Shown in pieces: positions 51,323-52,910 of a stretch of DNA of 52,910 bases (positions are counted from its first letter, which is position 1; each line of letters opens with the position of its first letter). This DNA is from Verrucomicrobiota bacterium (GTDB taxonomy: Bacteria > Verrucomicrobiota > Verrucomicrobiia > Verrucomicrobiales > DEV007), in assembly GCA_030625775.1 (NCBI GenBank), contig DAOUQC010000027.1, positions 1 through 52,910 on the forward strand, in the 5' to 3' direction. A program made the translations under genes and the position numbers. The notes beneath the pieces were generated by a model. It was not told the DNA's origin. It ran no database searches and saw only the letters and a list, made by a program, of their open reading frames with translations.

Positions 51323-52600
51323 ATGTCAGACATTAACTTTACAACTAGACGGGAATTCTTGACCAGCGGCCTTGGACTGGTGGGAGTCGGCGCCACGGCA
51401 CTGCCGAACTACCTGATAAACTCGGCCATGGCAGGACCCAAGGCACAGCAGGATCAACGCATTCTGGTGATACTGCAGCTCGACGGCGGCAATGACATCA
51501 TGAGCACCCTGGTGCCACATGGCCACAAGGAATACTATGATTACCGCAAGGAGGCCACCCGTATTGATGAAAAAGATGTGTTGAAAATCGACGATGAGCT
51601 GGGCTGGCATCCCAACCTCGGTGGCTGGAAAAAAATGATGGATGAGGGGCTTCTGGGAGCCGTTCATGGGGTGGGCTATCCCAACCCTAACTTCAGCCAT
51701 TTTGAGTCCACCAACATCTGGATGATGGGAGAACGTGGTCGACGCAATCCCTACGGCTGGGTAGGCCGGGCCTGCGACGCCGGATTCCCCGACAATCCAG
51801 ATCCCAAGTTGACGGTCGCAGTGGGCCCCAACAACGGTGCTGCACTGGCGCTCCGTGGCAAACGGCACGGTGGTATCATCATCGATGACCCCAAGTCCTT
51901 TGGCTACGGAGGGGCGGAAAACAAGCAACAATCGGATCTCTACCGCCAGCTTAACAAAAAGGGTGAGAAAATGATGGGCGGTAAGAAAATGGCCGGTGGC
52001 GAACTTGACTGGATCACCCGAACGGCGGTCACCGCCAATGAAGCTTCCCAGGAAATGGGTAAGATGGGGGCTGCCTACAAACCGAAGGTTGAATATCCCG
52101 ATACAGGCTATGGTCGCAATCTACGTGCCATCGCAGGTCTGATCACCGGTGGTTTATCAACCCGGATTTACTGGACTGCCCGCAGCGGGAGACTGGAATT
52201 CGATACCCACAGCAATCAAAAACCGAAACACGACATGTTGATGAAGGAGTTGAATGATGCCGTGCCGGCCTTTTTCGAAGACCTCAAGCAACAGGGACAA
52301 GCCGATCGTGTGCTGATGTGTTCGATCAGTGAGTTTGGCCGCACAGCCAAGGAAAACGGTAACAGGGGAACCGACCATGCAGCGGCCTCCGCGCAGTTTC
52401 TATTCGGTCCGGGCGTGAAACCGGGGATCCACGGCAAACACCCCAGCCTCAAAGCTGAGGATCTGCTGCCAACCGGCCCCAGTCTCAAGTATGACACCGA
52501 TTTTCGCAGTATCTACGCAACGTTAATGGAAAAATGGATGGACATCCCCAGTGAACCTGTACTGGGCAAACAATGGCCTTTGGTAGATTGCATCGCCTGA
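51323..52600 (+). CDS. DUF1501 family protein, Tat-exported, DUF1800 partner
   Basis: The 425-residue protein starts with a twin-arginine signal (TTRREFLTSGLGLVGVGATA) and has the DUF1501 landmarks ILVILQLDGGNDIMSTLVPH, HPNLGGWKKMMDEG, SHFESTNIWMMG and FGRTAKENGNRGTDHAAASA. The GGND and TDHAA segments align with metal-site regions of the alkaline-phosphatase-like fold. It follows the DUF1800 gene in the usual order and is preceded by a GGAG ribosome-binding sequence. It differs from the other DUF1501 (23725-25149) in lacking the HTPKIN motif, so belongs to another subgroup. Confidence 0.9.
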   Translation: MSDINFTTRREFLTSGLGLVGVGATALPNYLINSAMAGPKAQQDQRILVILQLDGGNDIMSTLVPHGHKEYYDYRKEATRIDEKDVLKIDDELGWHPNLGGWKKMMDEGLLGAVHGVGYPNPNFSHFESTNIWMMGERGRRNPYGWVGRACDAGFPDNPDPKLTVAVGPNNGAALALRGKRHGGIIIDDPKSFGYGGAENKQQSDLYRQLNKKGEKMMGGKKMAGGELDWITRTAVTANEASQEMGKMGAAYKPKVEYPDTGYGRNLRAIAGLITGGLSTRIYWTARSGRLEFDTHSNQKPKHDMLMKELNDAVPAFFEDLKQQGQADRVLMCSISEFGRTAKENGNRGTDHAAASAQFLFGPGVKPGIHGKHPSLKAEDLLPTGPSLKYDTDFRSIYATLMEKWMDIPSEPVLGKQWPLVDCIA

Positions 52601-52628
52601 TACGGCCTTTACTGACTACAATTTGGTG

Positions 52629-52663
52629 CCTGAATAAGCGGTGAGGCATCGTTTATTCAGGCC
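52629..52663. terminator. terminator-like stem-loop after DUF1501
   Basis: GCCTGAATAA (52629-52638) pairs perfectly with TTATTCAGGC (52654-52663) around a 15-base loop, 28 bases after the stop codon. A clear T-tract is not adjacent (TTTTT lies about 15 bases on), so it may be only a 3' stabilising hairpin. It also separates DUF1501 from the next gene. Confidence 0.5.
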
Positions 52664-52788
52664 CGCCTTCAAGCTGTTTTTCACCAAATGTCTCGACACC
52701 TTATTAAATAATCCCAACTATAACCTCCGGCAAACAGAGCATTTGGGAAAACTTTCACAAACAAAGCAACCTCCAAAAAAAGTAACTT

Positions 52789-52910
52789 ATGAATATTCTA
52801 AAAATAATCGATCAACGAAAAAACTGGTGGAAGATATTTGTCATCATATTTACGGTCAGTATCTGTGTCGTGGGATACATCGGCTACAAGACCTACGAGT
52901 ATGCTCCCCC
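52789..52910 (+). CDS. partial membrane protein, possibly quinol-type nitric oxide reductase
   Basis: Only about 40 codons are visible before the window ends: MNILKIIDQRKNWWKIFVII then a hydrophobic segment and GYKTYEYAPP. An N-terminal membrane helix followed by a Tyr-rich GYxxYxxAPPxP sequence resembles the start of large-subunit nitric-oxide reductases with a fused quinol domain (qNOR). This call rests on a short, suggestive motif and must be treated as tentative. There is a 188-base spacer from DUF1501 containing the 52629 hairpin. Confidence 0.35.
   Translation, partial: MNILKIIDQRKNWWKIFVIIFTVSICVVGYIGYKTYEYAP

Overview
The window reads as chromosomal DNA of a Gram-negative bacterium of the PVC group, most probably a Verrucomicrobiota member of moderate GC content. 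The evidence is the mix of families: Tat-exported DUF1501 proteins (one paired with DUF1800), DUF1080, a royal-jelly-like beta-propeller, a GldA/GldF/GldG-type ABC operon with DUF4340, HPr kinase with HPr and Enzyme I but no EII, a KdsA/Lpt envelope cluster, and a single-chain glycyl-tRNA synthetase. This assignment is inference from gene content; no rRNA is present. All functional calls come from reading translated sequence, without database searches.

Left part (1-5.9 kb, minus strand): rlmH, glyS, an RHH-type antitoxin/Doc toxin pair, then aspC, a PIG-L deacetylase and nagB, which look co-transcribed. A 371-base divergent region with a long hairpin separates nagB from a ROK repressor-like gene that faces right.

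Catabolic cluster (6.2-14.2 kb, plus strand): ROK regulator, KduI/IolB-type cupin isomerase, aldehyde dehydrogenase, FSA/transaldolase-family enzyme, threonine-synthase-like PLP enzyme, 2-hydroxyacid dehydrogenase and RidA-family protein, ending at a terminator-like hairpin. Two gene junctions of this cluster each hold a four-helix-bundle (S23 family) gene bracketed by imperfect inverted repeats lying within about 10 bases of the neighbouring stop and start codons. The transaldolase lacks the usual phosphate-binding residues. The enzyme set could convert a sugar with an unusual anionic group; a sulfoquinovose transaldolase-type route is one testable reading. These two points, the S23 inserts and the unassigned pathway, are the most interesting content.

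Middle (14.2-31 kb): NodT-like outer-membrane factor, 6-TM K+ channel, AvtA-like aminotransferase, a pilin-like protein, an AbrB/Doc pair bracketed by a duplicated gene end, a DUF1080 lipoprotein with an iodothyronine-deiodinase-like protein, a cytosolic sulfatase, ppnP, a DUF4160/DUF2442 pair, an intact and a broken DUF1501 gene, two TPM-like proteins, a Gfo/Idh oxidoreductase with a PIG-L deacetylase, an L7/L12-CTD-like membrane protein and a SASA esterase. Several short repeat families lie here.

Right part (31-52.9 kb): the four-gene ABC/Gld operon; menG/ubiE; tRNA-Leu(CAG); a beta-propeller gene; then on the minus strand the cluster kdsA-lptC-lptA-lptB-hpf-hprK-ptsH-ptsI, which resembles the classical rpoN neighbourhood without rpoN; a pilin-like protein; an MFS/spermidine-synthase-like fusion; a DUF1800-DUF1501 pair; and the start of a membrane protein cut by the window edge, possibly a quinol nitric-oxide reductase.
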